From: Ruegeria sp. HKCCSA071
Lineage (GTDB): Bacteria; Pseudomonadota; Alphaproteobacteria; Rhodobacterales; Rhodobacteraceae
NCBI RefSeq assembly: GCF_017872555.1
Contig: NZ_JAEDOX010000001.1
Location: forward strand, 310,001-374,000
Length of the DNA: 64,000 nt
Direction: 5' to 3'
Part shown: piece by piece, positions 18,590 to 28,030 of the stretch
Position numbering within the stretch: position 1 is the stretch's first letter
Layout: each line of letters starts with the position of its first letter
Translations under genes and position numbers: made by a program
Notes under the pieces: model-generated
The model's database searches: none
What the model saw: only the letters and a program-made list of their open reading frames with translations
What the model was told of the DNA's origin: nothing

Positions 18590-18772
18590 TCAGCCCTGAT
18601 TTGGGCCACGGATCTGGCGGATGGTCTGACGGACTGCCTGCCAGTCCTGGGCTTCTTGTCGGTTTCCGGCAGCTTCGCAGTCGCGCATTTTTTTCGCGGC
18701 TTCGGCTTCGGCTTGGTCTCCATGGGCGTCAAAAAGTGCACGTGCGTATTGAGCGGTTTGAATTGCGTCCAT
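18590..18772 (-). CDS. Small alpha-helical protein of unknown function
   Basis: A 60-residue protein starting MDAIQTAQYARALFDAHG, entirely helical in character with alternating Ala/Glu/Gln/Arg, no membrane segment and one Cys. The ATG at 18772 has a strong GGAGGAG ribosome-binding site 9 bp upstream, which is why I reject the longer 141-residue frame. It ends 1 bp from the convergent SDR stop. I believe similar short proteins occur in Roseobacter genomes; function unknown. Confidence 0.65.
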   Translation of the reverse strand: MDAIQTAQYARALFDAHGDQAEAEAAKKMRDCEAAGNRQEAQDWQAVRQTIRQIRGPNQG

Positions 18773-18851
18773 TCCTGTGCTCCTCCGTCTGTGTTCGGAA
18801 TGCCTTATGGTTCGCGCCAAAGTAAAATAGCACAGGTTGAGCGTTGCTGCA

Positions 18852-19721
18852 TCACCCGTCGCGGGAAACCGCCGTTCTGAGGCGACGCAGATGGTTTGGA
18901 AAGTCACGGGCCGCCACGTCGGCCTCACGTACCAGCGTGTCGAAATGGCGTGAGAACGTCTCGATCCGGTCCCGGTCGCGGAAGGCCATATAGTGACTTC
19001 CTGCGTAGAATACACAAAGCAGCGGGCCGAAAATCGTCACCGGTGCCGAATAAAGCCGTTTTGCGTCAAACAGATAGATGCGCATCCGCGGATAGAGCTG
19101 TTCGCACAGCGCCAACAGGTGATCGATCTGTTCCAGCCGAACTTCGGGGCTGAGACCCTGATAATACCCGGTCGCGTATGCAAAGCTTTCGATTTCGAAT
19201 AACGGCATAGCGATCTCATAGTCCGACTGGGCGCTGCGCATCCATGCCAGACGATCCGCCGACGCGCCGATGGCTTGATCAGCGGTCCGACCCAGATGCG
19301 GGGCGTATTCCCATTCCAGTATCGCACGCGTCTTCAGCATGTCGGGCAGGGTGGCCGGGACATAGCGGATCTTGTACCCGGCGGCCTCCTGATGCCACTC
19401 GAAGATACGTTCATCGACAAGGGCGCGGGGGGCCTCGGTAAAGGTCAGCGAGCTAGCCAGAAGCTCGGCCGCGCTTTCCGGCCTGTCAGAAAGGCTCAGC
19501 AACCAGTCAGCCGACACGCCAAGTGCCGCTGCGCATCCGCCAACGACATGCGCGTTGGGCAACCGCGCGCCATGATCTGTCAACAGTTGGGAAACGGTCG
19601 AGCGGTCAACGCCAATATTGCGCGCAAGGGCACTTTGGCTGACATGGCGCTCTTCCATTGCACGGGCGAGGCGGAGACGAAACTGGGCGGCTCGGTCGCG
19701 CTTGTCGATATTTTCCTGCAT
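18852..19721 (-). CDS. XRE-family transcriptional regulator
   Basis: A 289-residue DNA-binding regulator. The N-terminal Cro/C1-type helix-turn-helix (about residues 14-72) includes VSQSALARNIGVDRSTVSQLL. The C-terminal part is a large ligand-binding or dimerisation region without a recognised motif, containing the aromatic-rich stretch FAYATGYYQGLS. It is divergent from the DUF2061/desaturase pair with a 107-bp spacer and could regulate it (inference from position only). Confidence 0.8.
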   Translation of the reverse strand: MQENIDKRDRAAQFRLRLARAMEERHVSQSALARNIGVDRSTVSQLLTDHGARLPNAHVVGGCAAALGVSADWLLSLSDRPESAAELLASSLTFTEAPRALVDERIFEWHQEAAGYKIRYVPATLPDMLKTRAILEWEYAPHLGRTADQAIGASADRLAWMRSAQSDYEIAMPLFEIESFAYATGYYQGLSPEVRLEQIDHLLALCEQLYPRMRIYLFDAKRLYSAPVTIFGPLLCVFYAGSHYMAFRDRDRIETFSRHFDTLVREADVAARDFPNHLRRLRTAVSRDG

Positions 19722-19828
19722 GTCGTGTTTTTTATCACATTTGATGAATTTTGTTAATCATATTCAGAATTTCCAATACCGGGGTCCGAATGTAACGCTT
19801 TTGAGTAAGAAAAAGAACGGGGTTCGGA

Positions 19829-20032
19829 ATGGAAACGCGGCGAAGATCAGTCGTGAAAGCAATCGTTTGGAATGTGATGGGGTTGGCGATCATGACAGTG
19901 GTGGGCTTGATCGCAACAGGCTCGGCCGCTGTAGGAGGGGCGCTGGCGCTGGTGAACACGGCCATCGGCCTGACGATGTACGTGATTTACGAAAGAATCT
20001 GGGCGAACATTTCGTGGGGACGCAATGGCTGA
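19829..20032 (+). CDS. DUF2061 membrane protein
   Basis: A 67-residue protein with two hydrophobic segments (about 11-28 and 33-50) and the typical DUF2061 start RRSVVKAIVWNVMGLAIM and end YVIYERIWANISWG. Family function unknown. Its 3' end overlaps the desaturase gene by 8 bp, so the two are very probably co-translated. Confidence 0.85.
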   Translation: METRRRSVVKAIVWNVMGLAIMTVVGLIATGSAAVGGALALVNTAIGLTMYVIYERIWANISWGRNG

Positions 20033-20927
20033 TCCCACTACACCCAAATCGCCTGAATGGGGTACGTTTTTCCTGATAGTCTTGTGTTATGCCGCGTGGC
20101 TTACCGGTCTGTACTGGCTGACAAACACATCCTTGTGGGTGGCTGTCCCTGCTCTGGGTGTTGTTGCGGCTTTGCATTCGTCACTGACGCATGAGGCCCT
20201 GCATGGGCACCCTTTTCGTGCCAAATGGCTGAACGAGGCGTTGATGGCACTGCCGTTGACATTGGCCATTCCGTATAACCGCTTTCGGGACCTGCATCTG
20301 GCGCATCATCAGGATGCCACTTTGACGGACCCCTATGACGACCCGGAATCGAATTATCTGGATCCTCATATCTGGTCGGGGTTGCCCCGGCTGGCGCAGA
20401 TGATCCTGAGCCTGAACAATACGCTGTTGGGGCGGATGGTGCTGGGGCCCGTCCTTGGTCAGGTTCTGTTTATGCGGGACGAATGGCGCGGATTTATGCG
20501 CGGGGACAGGGCGATCCTGCTGGCATGGGCTGTGCATCTACCCGGCGCGGTAGTGGTGCTGTGGGTTGTTGCGCAATCGGCCATGCCGGTTTGGGCCTAT
20601 CTGATCGCGGCCTATCTGGGGTTGTCGCTTTTGAAGATCCGCACGTTTCTGGAACATCGTGCACATGAAAAATCCCGCGCCCGCACGGTAATCATCGAAG
20701 ATCGCGGGCCTTTGGCTTTCCTGTTTCTGAACAATAACCTGCACGTCGTTCATCATATGAATCCGACTGCACCATGGTATCGCCTGCCATCGTTGTACAG
20801 GGACGGAAAGGACAGGTATTTGGCTTGCAATGAGGCTTATGTTTACCGGTCCTATGCACAGATTTTCCGGCAGTATTTCTTTCACGCAAAAGACCCTGTG
20901 CCACATCCGCTCTGGCCAAAGTCTTGA
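20025..20927 (+). CDS. Membrane fatty acid desaturase / carotene hydroxylase-like protein
   Basis: Integral-membrane di-iron oxygenase. The three histidine clusters of the family are present: HEALHGHPF, HLAHHQD and NLHVVHHMNP. Several hydrophobic segments (about 15-35, 42-58, 75-90, 165-205) place it in the inner membrane. 300 residues. The histidine pattern fits the fatty acid desaturase superfamily; whether it acts on lipid acyl chains, carotenoids or another substrate is open. It overlaps the DUF2061 gene, and an exporter gene follows after 21 bp. Confidence 0.82.
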   Translation: MADPTTPKSPEWGTFFLIVLCYAAWLTGLYWLTNTSLWVAVPALGVVAALHSSLTHEALHGHPFRAKWLNEALMALPLTLAIPYNRFRDLHLAHHQDATLTDPYDDPESNYLDPHIWSGLPRLAQMILSLNNTLLGRMVLGPVLGQVLFMRDEWRGFMRGDRAILLAWAVHLPGAVVVLWVVAQSAMPVWAYLIAAYLGLSLLKIRTFLEHRAHEKSRARTVIIEDRGPLAFLFLNNNLHVVHHMNPTAPWYRLPSLYRDGKDRYLACNEAYVYRSYAQIFRQYFFHAKDPVPHPLWPKS

Positions 20928-20948
20928 TTTGACGACACAACGGGTGGC

Positions 20949-21851
20949 ATGAGTCTCTGGATCCCTGTCACAATTGCTGCCGCCAGTTTCCAGACTGTGC
21001 GTTTCATGCTGCAAAAGTCGCTGGCCAGCGTGAAATTGTCTGCCGCAGGCGCCACTTTTGCGCGGTTTGCCTATTCCATGCCTTTGGCGGTTATCGGGCT
21101 ATGTGTTGCGTTGCAGATAACTGGGGCGAGTATACCCCGGCTCAGCAGTTTATTCTGGCTTTACGCGGTCATCGGCGGGACAGCCCAAATCCTTGCCACG
21201 ATTTGCGTGGTGGCGCTGTTCAAACAACGCAACTTTGCCGTTGGAATTACCTTCAAGAAAACCGAAGTGATCCAGACCGCCATTGTTGGCTTCCTGATCC
21301 TGGGGGACAGTGTGTCGCGCGGTGCGTTGATCGCGATCCTGTTGGGGTTGATGGCTGTGCTTTTGTTGTCAAAAACACCCGGTGGGGACGGACCCTGGTG
21401 GCGCCATCTGACCAATCGGGCTTCGCAATTGGGGCTTGGATCGGGTGTCTTGTTTGCGTTTTCCGCCGTCAGCTATCGTGGGGCTTCGCTGCAACTGGGC
21501 GATATCGATGCGTGGTTCCGGGCGCTGGTAACATTGGCAGCGGTGGTGACATTCCAGTTTACCAGCATGGGAATATGGCTGCTGTGGCGCGACCGGGCCG
21601 AACTGCATGCAGTCTGGCAAACGCGAAAGACCGGGGTATTTGTCGGCCTGACCAGCCTCGGTGGCTCGTTTTGCTGGTTCTGGGCCTTCACCTTGCAGAA
21701 TGCGGCTTATGTCAAAGCGTTGGGGCAGGTAGAGCTGATCTTTAGCCTGATGGCGTCGATCCTGTTCTTCCGAGAAACAATCACCCGGCGCGAAATCGCC
21801 GGGATGATGTTGCTTGGGTTTTCGATTTTAGCACTTGTGCTGGCAATCTAG
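20949..21851 (+). CDS. EamA/DMT-family transporter
   Basis: A 300-residue drug/metabolite transporter with about ten transmembrane segments in two EamA repeats (residues 3-135 and 155-298). The second repeat ends in ETITRREIAGMMLLGFSILALVL, given here only to mark its position. Substrate unknown. It follows the desaturase closely in the same direction and its stop overlaps the convergent helicase gene by 4 bp. Confidence 0.82.
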   Translation: MSLWIPVTIAAASFQTVRFMLQKSLASVKLSAAGATFARFAYSMPLAVIGLCVALQITGASIPRLSSLFWLYAVIGGTAQILATICVVALFKQRNFAVGITFKKTEVIQTAIVGFLILGDSVSRGALIAILLGLMAVLLLSKTPGGDGPWWRHLTNRASQLGLGSGVLFAFSAVSYRGASLQLGDIDAWFRALVTLAAVVTFQFTSMGIWLLWRDRAELHAVWQTRKTGVFVGLTSLGGSFCWFWAFTLQNAAYVKALGQVELIFSLMASILFFRETITRREIAGMMLLGFSILALVLAI

Positions 21852-23194
21852 CTGGCGCGACGTTCGTCGAAGCTGAGCGCGATGAAACTGGGTAGGTGAT
21901 CTCCCATGCCCACGACGGCCGGGCCGGTGTCTTCCTTGCGTCCACGACTGCGCCCCTTAGGCTCGCGAACTTTTTTGCCCTCTTTCGGGCTTTCGGCGGC
22001 TTTGGTCTTTTTCTCAGGCTTTGGCTGTTCGGGCCTCGGGTCTTCCTGGACCGGGTTGTCTAAGCGCGGGATGTCTTTCTGGATCAGCTTTTCGATCGCA
22101 ACCAGTGCTTTTTCGTCGCGTCCCGAACAGATTGTGATGGCCTTGCCTTCACGCCCGGCGCGACCGGTGCGGCCAATGCGGTGCACATAATCCTCGGGGT
22201 GGCCGGGGACGTCGAAGTTGAACACATGGCTGACCGACGGGATGTCCAGACCGCGCGCCGCGACGTCCGATGCCACCAGCAGGCGCAATGATCCGTCACG
22301 GAAACCGTCCAGTGTTTTCATCCGCTGCGACTGGTCCAGATCACCATGGATGGCGGCAGCGTTGTAACCGTGTTTTTTCAATGACTTTGCGCAGATGTCG
22401 ACATCCGTCTTGCGGTTACAGAAGATGATCGCGTTGGTGCATTTGTCACCTTCGGCATCGATCAGCGCGCGCAGAACCTTGCGTTTGTTGCTGGCTTCGC
22501 GGTCACGACGTCCGCCTTTGAACATGACCACGCCTTGTTCGATTGTCTCGGATGCGGTCGCCTGACGGGCCACTTCGATCCGGGCAGGGGCCGACAGGAA
22601 CGTGTCGGTGATCCGCTCGATTTCGGACGCCATGGTGGCCGAGAAGAACAGGGTCTGACGGGTGAAAGGTGTCAGTGAGAAGATGCGTTCGATATCGGGG
22701 ATGAACCCCATGTCGAGCATCCGATCCGCCTCATCCACCACCATGATCTGCACGCCGGTCAGCAACAGCTTGCCGCGCTCGAAATGATCCAGCAAACGGC
22801 CCGGCGTGGCGATCAGAACGTCGACACCGCGGTCGATAAGGGCTTCTTGCTCTTTGAAGCTGACACCGCCGATCAACAGCGCTTTGGTCAGTTTCAGGTG
22901 TTTGGTATAGGTGTCGAAATTCTCGGCCACCTGAGCGGCCAGTTCCCGCGTCGGGCACAAGACAAGCGAACGCGGCATACGCGCACGCGCGCGGCCACGG
23001 GCCAGCAGTGTGATCATCGGCAGAGTGAAGCTGGCGGTTTTACCCGTGCCTGTCTGAGCGATGCCCAAAACATCACGCCCTTCCAATGCGGGCGGAATCG
23101 CACCTGCCTGGATCGGAGTTGGGGTTTCGTATCCGGCTTCCTCAATGGCTTTGAGGACCTTCGGGTTCAGGTTCAGTTCGCTAAACTTTGTCAT
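21848..23194 (-). CDS. rhlE: DEAD-box ATP-dependent RNA helicase
   Basis: RNA helicase of the RhlE/DbpA type. All core motifs are visible in order: Q-motif TPTPIQAGAIP, AQTGTGKT, PTRELA, VDEADRMLDMGF, SAT and HRIGRTGRAG. The C-terminal 65 residues are a low-complexity Lys/Arg/Pro/Glu tail, as in RhlE. The start at 23194 (MTKFSELNLNPKVL) gives 448 residues; the longer open frame upstream is not supported. RhlE is the best guess among close paralogues. Confidence 0.88.
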   Translation of the reverse strand: MTKFSELNLNPKVLKAIEEAGYETPTPIQAGAIPPALEGRDVLGIAQTGTGKTASFTLPMITLLARGRARARMPRSLVLCPTRELAAQVAENFDTYTKHLKLTKALLIGGVSFKEQEALIDRGVDVLIATPGRLLDHFERGKLLLTGVQIMVVDEADRMLDMGFIPDIERIFSLTPFTRQTLFFSATMASEIERITDTFLSAPARIEVARQATASETIEQGVVMFKGGRRDREASNKRKVLRALIDAEGDKCTNAIIFCNRKTDVDICAKSLKKHGYNAAAIHGDLDQSQRMKTLDGFRDGSLRLLVASDVAARGLDIPSVSHVFNFDVPGHPEDYVHRIGRTGRAGREGKAITICSGRDEKALVAIEKLIQKDIPRLDNPVQEDPRPEQPKPEKKTKAAESPKEGKKVREPKGRSRGRKEDTGPAVVGMGDHLPSFIALSFDERRAS

Positions 23195-23380
23195 GTAAGT
23201 CCGGTTGAATGCGGACACTTGACCTGGCCCGCGCGTATAAGATGTGCCGGGCCCGGATGGCCATGCGCGTGATGCGACATTTCGGCTTGGTCGCGGACAT
23301 AACAAAAACGTTGGTCGGGGTCAAATGAAGACCGCTGCATCCGGGTTTCGTTGAGACAGGTTCGAGTTTTGCGCAACAAT

Positions 23381-24310
23381 TCAGCAACTTCCGGGAAAGT
23401 GTTTCGCCAGTTTCTCGTCCAGATTCAATGCGCGGTGGCGGATCAGCCCGTTCTGCTTCAGCCGGGCGCGGACATCTGGGTCAGCGCCGCTCATCTCGTT
23501 GAAGAACGCGCGCAGCCCGTCCTCGCCGTGTTCGCTTTCAATCCAACTGAGCAATTCATTCTTGTTCAGTCCCCCCATCTCGCGCGGGGCATTCGGGGCC
23601 ATACCAGCCTGATACGAGCCGCGATCCATGCGGAACGGATAATGTGCGATCCAGTGGTCCCAGTCCGGCGCATGGCGGTGGCATAGATCGACTTGCACAA
23701 GCTCGTATTTGCACGGCAGCAATTTCCCGTTCTGAAACAGGTTGTGGATACGAAAACTCAGACGTTTCAATCCCGTGCGCGCAAACAACTTGCCCTGTAC
23801 ATGGCTGAGGAACCCGCCAAGGACGAAGGCCCCATAGTTGGGATAAAGCATCTCAATCAACTCTGTACGGGCCGGGCTTTGCGGCACATGCGCCTTGTAC
23901 AGGTCGTCGCCGCCTGCCAGCGCCTCGATCGGGCGGACACGGGCGGCGTGAACCTTGTCCGGGACTTCGCGCAACACATCCGAGATTGGGGTCGGCGACC
24001 ACAGAAACTCGTCAACATCGATATGGGCCAGCCAATCCAGATGCGTGTCACGATAGGCGTATGTGGCGTTGACCGATTGGCGAACCTGGTGCTTGTCCGG
24101 TCGCGTGCGTTTTAGTTTTTGCCAATAAGCATCATCGCAAACCTGTACGCAAACACTGGGATGCGCCTTCAGCGCCTCGAACGTGCGCTGGTTCGGCTCA
24201 TCCAGATAGATATAGATGGTCTCGGCACCCAGATCGAGGTGATAGGCTACGAACCGAAGGACGTCTTCGGTCGGTCCCCTGACCATCGACACGACACCCC
24301 ATGTGGTCAT
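23381..24310 (-). CDS. Glycosyltransferase family 2-like protein
   Basis: A 309-residue protein of the Glyco_tranf_2_4 type. It begins TTWGVVSMVRGPTEDVLRFV and has the nucleotide-sugar/metal DxD motif in LAHIDVDEFLW. No transmembrane segment is obvious. It overlaps the upstream hypothetical gene by 4 bp, so they form a two-gene operon. Acceptor and sugar are unknown; genes of this kind often serve surface polysaccharide or glycolipid synthesis. Confidence 0.78.
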   Translation of the reverse strand: MTTWGVVSMVRGPTEDVLRFVAYHLDLGAETIYIYLDEPNQRTFEALKAHPSVCVQVCDDAYWQKLKRTRPDKHQVRQSVNATYAYRDTHLDWLAHIDVDEFLWSPTPISDVLREVPDKVHAARVRPIEALAGGDDLYKAHVPQSPARTELIEMLYPNYGAFVLGGFLSHVQGKLFARTGLKRLSFRIHNLFQNGKLLPCKYELVQVDLCHRHAPDWDHWIAHYPFRMDRGSYQAGMAPNAPREMGGLNKNELLSWIESEHGEDGLRAFFNEMSGADPDVRARLKQNGLIRHRALNLDEKLAKHFPGSC

Positions 24311-25050
24311 GTGCGCTGCGCGCGCGCTTCGCGCATGAGTTTCAGGCGGCGAAAGACACCGCCGGGATCACTGTTGAGCTCGGTCATCAAGTGATCGACC
24401 AGCGGCGCGATGGTGGTGTCGCTTAGGGCTTTGGTCCAGACCGGAGCAATCAGATTGACGTCCAGTCCGCCACTTCCAAGGGAAAACCCTTTCATCTGAT
24501 AGGGCAGCGGGACGTGTTTCAATTTTTGATACGGAAATGGTGTTTCCGGGGGCAGCTGCGAAAAGCGCCTCTCGAACTCATAAAGCTTCATCATGCCGAA
24601 CAACATGCGCAACGCATGACCAACCTCGCGCTGGGTTGCAGTTTGGCCGTGGTCCGCAAAGGTCTGAACCGACGAGACCAGCCACCGCAGATCAAGCGTG
24701 GACAGAAGGTGGTCCGACTGTTCGTCCCAAAGGCGGCAAAACAGAAGCGGGGCGTGGCGCGGGAAGGACCGCTTTCGCAGGTTCGAGATCAACTGGGCAT
24801 TCAGGAAAGCAAGTTCAGAATTTCCGACAAATTCCCGCGCTATCTGAGCGCACTTGCGATCCCAGCTTGTATTAGGCTTTGGCGGGGGCACAGTCGCACT
24901 TTCGGGCAATGTACGACCGGCCAGTTCAATGAGGTCGATGTCAAGGTCAGGCAACGAGGTGGTGCCGAACTGAAACGGGCTGCGCCGGTTTTCATACCTG
25001 TCCAGCATGTCGGGCAGACCGCCGGGGAAAGTCAGTTCATTCTTGCTCAT
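24307..25050 (-). CDS. Conserved hypothetical protein paired with a glycosyltransferase
   Basis: A 247-residue soluble protein starting MSKNELTFPGGLPDML; I do not recognise a domain. It is rich in Leu and Arg and predicted mostly helical in the middle (about 75-170, with LISNLRKRSFPRHAPLLFCR). Its stop overlaps the glycosyltransferase start (ATGA), which suggests a shared process. The ribosome-binding site is weak, but the upstream alternative start is a TTG with no better site. Confidence 0.65.
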   Translation of the reverse strand: MSKNELTFPGGLPDMLDRYENRRSPFQFGTTSLPDLDIDLIELAGRTLPESATVPPPKPNTSWDRKCAQIAREFVGNSELAFLNAQLISNLRKRSFPRHAPLLFCRLWDEQSDHLLSTLDLRWLVSSVQTFADHGQTATQREVGHALRMLFGMMKLYEFERRFSQLPPETPFPYQKLKHVPLPYQMKGFSLGSGGLDVNLIAPVWTKALSDTTIAPLVDHLMTELNSDPGGVFRRLKLMREARAQRT

Positions 25051-25099
25051 GCGCGCAGAATTGCACAGGCAGACTCGGCTGTGCAATCAGTGAGTTGGA

Positions 25100-26704
25100 T
25101 CACACCATCATCTCTTTGGTGGCAGTCAGGTTCAGGGCGGGATAGTCCCGAACCACCCGGTCGATGTCCCATTGCAGCCGGGTCAGATAGACAATGTCGC
25201 CGTCATGGTCGTGCGCGATGTGCTGCTTGTTTGCATTCACAAACTTTTCGACCTCGGCCTTGTCACCGCTGACCCAGCGGGCCGAGGTAAACTGAGACGC
25301 CTCGAAACGCACGGGCAGGCCGTATTCCATCTCGATCCGGCTGGCGAGCACTTCGAATTGCAACGCACCGACAACGCCGACGATAAAGCCCGAGCCAATC
25401 GAAGGTTTGAACACCTTTGCCGCGCCTTCTTCTGCAAACTGCATCAGGGCCTTTTCCAGATGCTTGGCCTTCATCGGATCACCCGCGCGGACGCCTTGCA
25501 GCAGTTCCGGCGCGAAAGAGGGGATGCCGGTGACGCGCAGCGCCTCGCCTTCGGTCAGCGTGTCACCGATGCGCAGCTGGCCGTGGTTGGGAATGCCGAT
25601 GATATCTCCGGCCCAGGCCTCTTCTGCCAGTTCCCGGTCAGAGGCCAGAAACAGCACCGGGTTTGAAATTGCCATCGGCTTTTTCGACCGAACATGGGTC
25701 AGCTTCATGCCGCGCTTGAAATGGCCGGAGGCCATGCGCACAAACGCCACCCTGTCACGGTGCTTGGGGTCCATATTGGCCTGCACCTTGAAAACAAAGC
25801 CGGCGACCTTCTTTTCATCCGGCGAAATCTGGCGGGGTTCGGCTGATTGCACCTGCGGCTGCGGGCCGTAAGCGCCGATGCCTTCCATCAGTTCCTTAAC
25901 GCCGAACGAATTGATGGCCGAGCCGAACCAAATCGGGGTCATGTGCCCTTCAAGCACCGCCTGCGGGTTCAGCGCAGGCAGCAACTCGCGCGCCATCTCA
26001 ACCTCTTCCAGCAGCTTTTCCAGCAGATGTTCGGGTACGTGTTCTGCGAGTTTCGGGTCATCAAGCCCGTTAATTTCGATGCTCTCGGCCACCTTGTTGC
26101 GGTCGGCGCGGTCCATCAGCTCCAGCCGGTCGCGCAACATGTCGTAGCAGCCGATGAAATCACGACCTACGCCAATCGGCCATGCGGCGGGGGTGACGTC
26201 GATGGCCAGCATCTCCTGAATTTCGTCGATGATTTCAAACGTATCGCGGCTTTCGCGGTCCATCTTGTTACAGAAGGTCAGGATCGGCAGGTCGCGCAGG
26301 CGGCAGACCTCGAACAGCTTTTGCGTCTGGCTTTCGACACCCTTCGCACCGTCGATCACCATCACGGCCGCATCCACGGCCGTCAGCGTGCGGTAGGTAT
26401 CTTCCGAGAAATCGCTGTGGCCGGGCGTGTCCACCAGATTGAACCGGAAATTGCCATAGTCGAACGACATTGCAGACGCGGAAACCGAGATGCCGCGATC
26501 TTTCTCCATCTGCATGAAGTCCGAGCGTGTCCGCCGTGCCTCGCCCTTGGCGCGCACCTGACCCGCCATCTGAATGGCGCCCCCGTACAGCAGGAACTTT
26601 TCAGTCAGCGTCGTTTTGCCCGCATCCGGGTGCGAGATGATGGCGAATGTCCGGCGACGGGCAATCTCGGGCGGCAGGGCAGGTTGGTTCGAGGTATCAA
26701 GCAT
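25100..26704 (-). CDS. prfC: Peptide chain release factor 3
   Basis: GTPase that recycles class I release factors after peptide release. GTP-binding motifs are in order: SHPDAGKTT (G1), DTPGHSDF (G3) and CNKMD (G4), with the RF3-specific region DRGISVSASAMSF. The C-terminal domain contains VGVVGALQFEVLASR. The start at 26704 (MLDTSNQPALPPEI) gives 534 residues, the normal length; an upstream TTG-extended frame of 56 residues is unsupported. Confidence 0.94.
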   Translation of the reverse strand: MLDTSNQPALPPEIARRRTFAIISHPDAGKTTLTEKFLLYGGAIQMAGQVRAKGEARRTRSDFMQMEKDRGISVSASAMSFDYGNFRFNLVDTPGHSDFSEDTYRTLTAVDAAVMVIDGAKGVESQTQKLFEVCRLRDLPILTFCNKMDRESRDTFEIIDEIQEMLAIDVTPAAWPIGVGRDFIGCYDMLRDRLELMDRADRNKVAESIEINGLDDPKLAEHVPEHLLEKLLEEVEMARELLPALNPQAVLEGHMTPIWFGSAINSFGVKELMEGIGAYGPQPQVQSAEPRQISPDEKKVAGFVFKVQANMDPKHRDRVAFVRMASGHFKRGMKLTHVRSKKPMAISNPVLFLASDRELAEEAWAGDIIGIPNHGQLRIGDTLTEGEALRVTGIPSFAPELLQGVRAGDPMKAKHLEKALMQFAEEGAAKVFKPSIGSGFIVGVVGALQFEVLASRIEMEYGLPVRFEASQFTSARWVSGDKAEVEKFVNANKQHIAHDHDGDIVYLTRLQWDIDRVVRDYPALNLTATKEMMV

Positions 26705-26813
26705 GAACGCGCGTATAGGCGGGGAATCCTGCCGAGGCAAGACAAAGGGGCTGGTTCGAATCACGGCCTTGTGGATATAAGAACATATAGTGAACAAATA
26801 ATGGAGTAATTCG

Positions 26814-27176
26814 ATGGATTTGAAAGAGATTGCCAATGAATTGGTGGCCGGCTGCCGTGAGGACCGCGCCAAGGAAAACCTTGAGAAATTGTATGCGCCA
26901 GACGCGGTTTCGGTCGAAGCAGTCGATTACTCAGGCATGGGGCGCGAAATGCAGGGGCGTGAAGCGATCCGCGGCAAACATGAATGGTGGGAAGGAGCCC
27001 ACGAGGTTTCTGGCGCTTCGGTCAGCGACCCGTTTGTGCACGGCGAGGACCGCTTTGCAGTGATTTTCGAAGTGCAGGGTAAGGTGAAGGAAACGGGCGA
27101 AGCCTTTGATATGCGCGAAGTGGGTGTCTATCACGTCGCAGATGGCAAGATCGTGCGAGAAGAGTTCTTCTACTGA
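26814..27176 (+). CDS. SnoaL-like / NTF2-fold protein
   Basis: A 120-residue single-domain protein of the cone-shaped alpha+beta (NTF2/SnoaL) fold. It contains LEKLYAPDAVSVEAVDYSGMG, GREAIRGKHEWW and a C-terminal strand ending ADGKIVREEFFY. No signal peptide. Members are small-molecule enzymes or binding proteins, and the function cannot be named here. An AT-rich leader with a GGAG site precedes the ATG. Confidence 0.8.
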   Translation: MDLKEIANELVAGCREDRAKENLEKLYAPDAVSVEAVDYSGMGREMQGREAIRGKHEWWEGAHEVSGASVSDPFVHGEDRFAVIFEVQGKVKETGEAFDMREVGVYHVADGKIVREEFFY

Positions 27177-27248
27177 TCCCAAGCCATTTCTGGTCTTCCC
27201 TGTCTGGTCGATGCTAGACATGCGGCAATGACTGACAGGGAGGATCCG

Positions 27249-28028
27249 ATGGACCTTGGAATAAAAGGGAAGCGCGCGCTGGTCTGTGCCAGCAGCAAAG
27301 GGTTGGGTTTGGGCTGTGCCGAGGCTTTGGCTGAGGCTGGCGTAAATCTTGTGATGAATGCGCGTGGTTCGGACGCTTTGGAGAGCGAGGCAGCACGCCT
27401 CAGGTCAGAGCAAGGTGTCGAGGTACAAACAGTCGCTTGTGACGTGACGACTGCGGAAGGGCAGGCGCAGGTGATCGAAGCAGCGCAGGGCGTTGATATT
27501 CTTGTGACAAATGCCGGCGGCCCGCCGCCGGGTTTATGGTCGGATTGGGGGCGTGATGATTTCATCAAGGCGCTGGATGCCAATATGTTGACCCCCATTG
27601 CGTTCATGAAGGCGCTGCTTCCTGGAATGATGGACAAAGGTTGGGGCCGGGTTGTGAACGTCACCTCGCAATCTGTGCGCGCGCCAATTGCGGTGCTGGG
27701 GCTTTCGAATGCAGCCCGCACGGGTTTGACCGGATATGTCGCGGGAACTTCACGCCAGGTTGCACCGCATGGCGTGACCATCAACAACCTGCTGCCCGGC
27801 ATTCACGCGACGGATCGTGCAGATGCGCTGGACAGCGGTGTGGCTTCACAGCAAGGCATCTCGATCGAAGACGCACGCGCAAACCGTTCGGCAACCATTC
27901 CCGCGCGACGCTATGGAACGCGGCAGGAATTCGGGGCAGCCTGCGCGTTCCTGTGCTCTCAACATGCGGGGTTCATCGTTGGTCAGAACATTCTGCTGGA
28001 TGGTGGCGCAACCAATTTGACGATGTGA
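27249..28028 (+). CDS. SDR-like protein lacking the canonical YxxxK motif
   Basis: Short-chain dehydrogenase fold, 259 residues, start at 27249 after a GGGAGGA site. The cofactor loop is CASSKGLGLGCAEAL instead of TGxxxGxG. Where classical SDRs have the catalytic YxxxK, this protein reads LSNAARTGLTGY, so the Tyr and Lys are replaced. It resembles the beta-ketoacyl-ACP-reductase-like SDR subgroup known to deviate at the catalytic tetrad. The dinucleotide fold seems intact (NAGGPPPG, GQNILLDGGAT). It may be a binding protein or use another chemistry. The next gene follows after 2 bp. Confidence 0.82.
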   Translation: MDLGIKGKRALVCASSKGLGLGCAEALAEAGVNLVMNARGSDALESEAARLRSEQGVEVQTVACDVTTAEGQAQVIEAAQGVDILVTNAGGPPPGLWSDWGRDDFIKALDANMLTPIAFMKALLPGMMDKGWGRVVNVTSQSVRAPIAVLGLSNAARTGLTGYVAGTSRQVAPHGVTINNLLPGIHATDRADALDSGVASQQGISIEDARANRSATIPARRYGTRQEFGAACAFLCSQHAGFIVGQNILLDGGATNLTM

Positions 28029-28030
28029 CT

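Noticed and set aside
25847..26809. 320-codon + strand open frame over prfC
   Set aside because: Antisense to all GTPase motifs of RF3; no family features of its own.
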